34,649 nucleotides of DNA from an uncultured Clostridia bacterium (lineage in GTDB: Bacteria > Bacillota_I > Bacilli_A > RF39 > UBA660). The translations under genes were made by a program, and so were the position numbers. This document shows, piece by piece, positions 34,430-34,649 of this stretch; positions within the stretch are counted from its first letter, which is position 1, and every line of letters starts with the position of its first letter. The notes under the pieces were generated by a model that did no database searches, had not been told where the DNA came from, and saw only the letters and a program-made list of their open reading frames with translations. The stretch covers positions 1 to 34,649 of the forward strand of contig CAOJDX010000016.1 of assembly GCA_948433435.1 (NCBI GenBank). The letters are read 5' to 3'.

Positions 34430-34649
34430 GAAAGCAAAAATATAAGAAATTATAAAAATATATGTGAATATCTTTCAAAAATAAAAATGTCGTAAACTCT
34501 TATAAATAAAGGTTATATCGACATTTAAGAACTTATAAAAAGTTGTTTGAAAAATACAATATTTTTTGTATAAAAGTATTCTTTTTTCTTACTAAAATTA
34601 AATATTTTTGATAATTAGTTTTTGAATATATAAGTTTTTATCTATTTTG
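34430..34649. other. right-end intergenic region
   Basis: No gene is visible. A long-loop inverted repeat, AAATGTCG with CGACATTT (within 34486-34530), is the only clear structure. The rest is AT-rich sequence with T tracts. Confidence 0.45.

Noticed and set aside
1..34649. CRISPR array, tRNA/rRNA genes, or a complete insertion sequence
   Set aside because: I saw no regularly spaced repeats, no tRNA clover-leaf, no rRNA signatures and no transposase. The only long direct repeat found is the pair at 33762 and 34407.

Overview
The window is strongly AT-rich and reads as a chromosome segment of a low-GC Firmicutes (Bacilli) bacterium. Supporting signs are the hpf-secA-prfB order, an ftsE-ftsX-M23 peptidase operon, a ydjGHI-like cluster, an agrBD pair, an EssC/YukD type VII secretion locus, strong AGGAGG-like ribosome binding sites and short sigma-A-type promoters. 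The code is the standard bacterial one. TGA ends secA and is the frameshift stop in prfB, and TAG ends ftsX and the dCMP deaminase gene. The AT-richness and gene set suggest an uncultured gut-type Bacilli lineage, but I cannot name a species.

Layout. Positions 1-10445 hold a type VII secretion (T7SS/Ess) locus on the minus strand. In transcription order it has a WXG100 gene with an in-frame TAG exactly at the Trp of its WXG motif, a second ESAT-6-size gene, a terminator, an essC homologue (essC2) split by a one-base frameshift in a seven-base homopolymer, a YukD/EsaB ubiquitin-like gene, and a second, intact essC (essC1). Positions 10568-15895 hold uvrB, an unrecognised 354-aa gene, a sigma-70-family factor with an apparent second region-4-like domain, a dCMP deaminase, and a small broken gene. 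Positions 15936-18826 hold the cell-wall remodelling operon ftsE-ftsX-M23 peptidase. Positions 18846-24784 hold a ClpX-like AAA+ ATPase with its own promoter, a truncated histidine-phosphatase gene, a ydjI-ydjH-ydjG-like membrane-stress cluster, and a Tim44-like zinc-ribbon membrane protein.

Positions 24778-32443 hold two tandem YitT membrane proteins behind prfB (with its programmed +1 frameshift), a plus-strand candidate small RNA, a KilA-N protein, secA, hpf and a cold-shock gene. Positions 32669-34649 switch to the plus strand. They hold an agrB-like peptidase, a small agrD-like prepeptide gene, and a DNPH1/nucleoside deoxyribosyltransferase-like gene flanked by a 23-bp direct repeat and followed by a run of strong hairpins.

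The most notable observation is the T7SS locus. It carries two full-length EssC paralogues, and the upstream half has two independent lesions: an amber codon at the defining Trp of the WXG100 protein and a homopolymer frameshift in essC2. This fits either a decaying duplicate module or a switchable one. The agrBD pair has no agrC or agrA inside the window.
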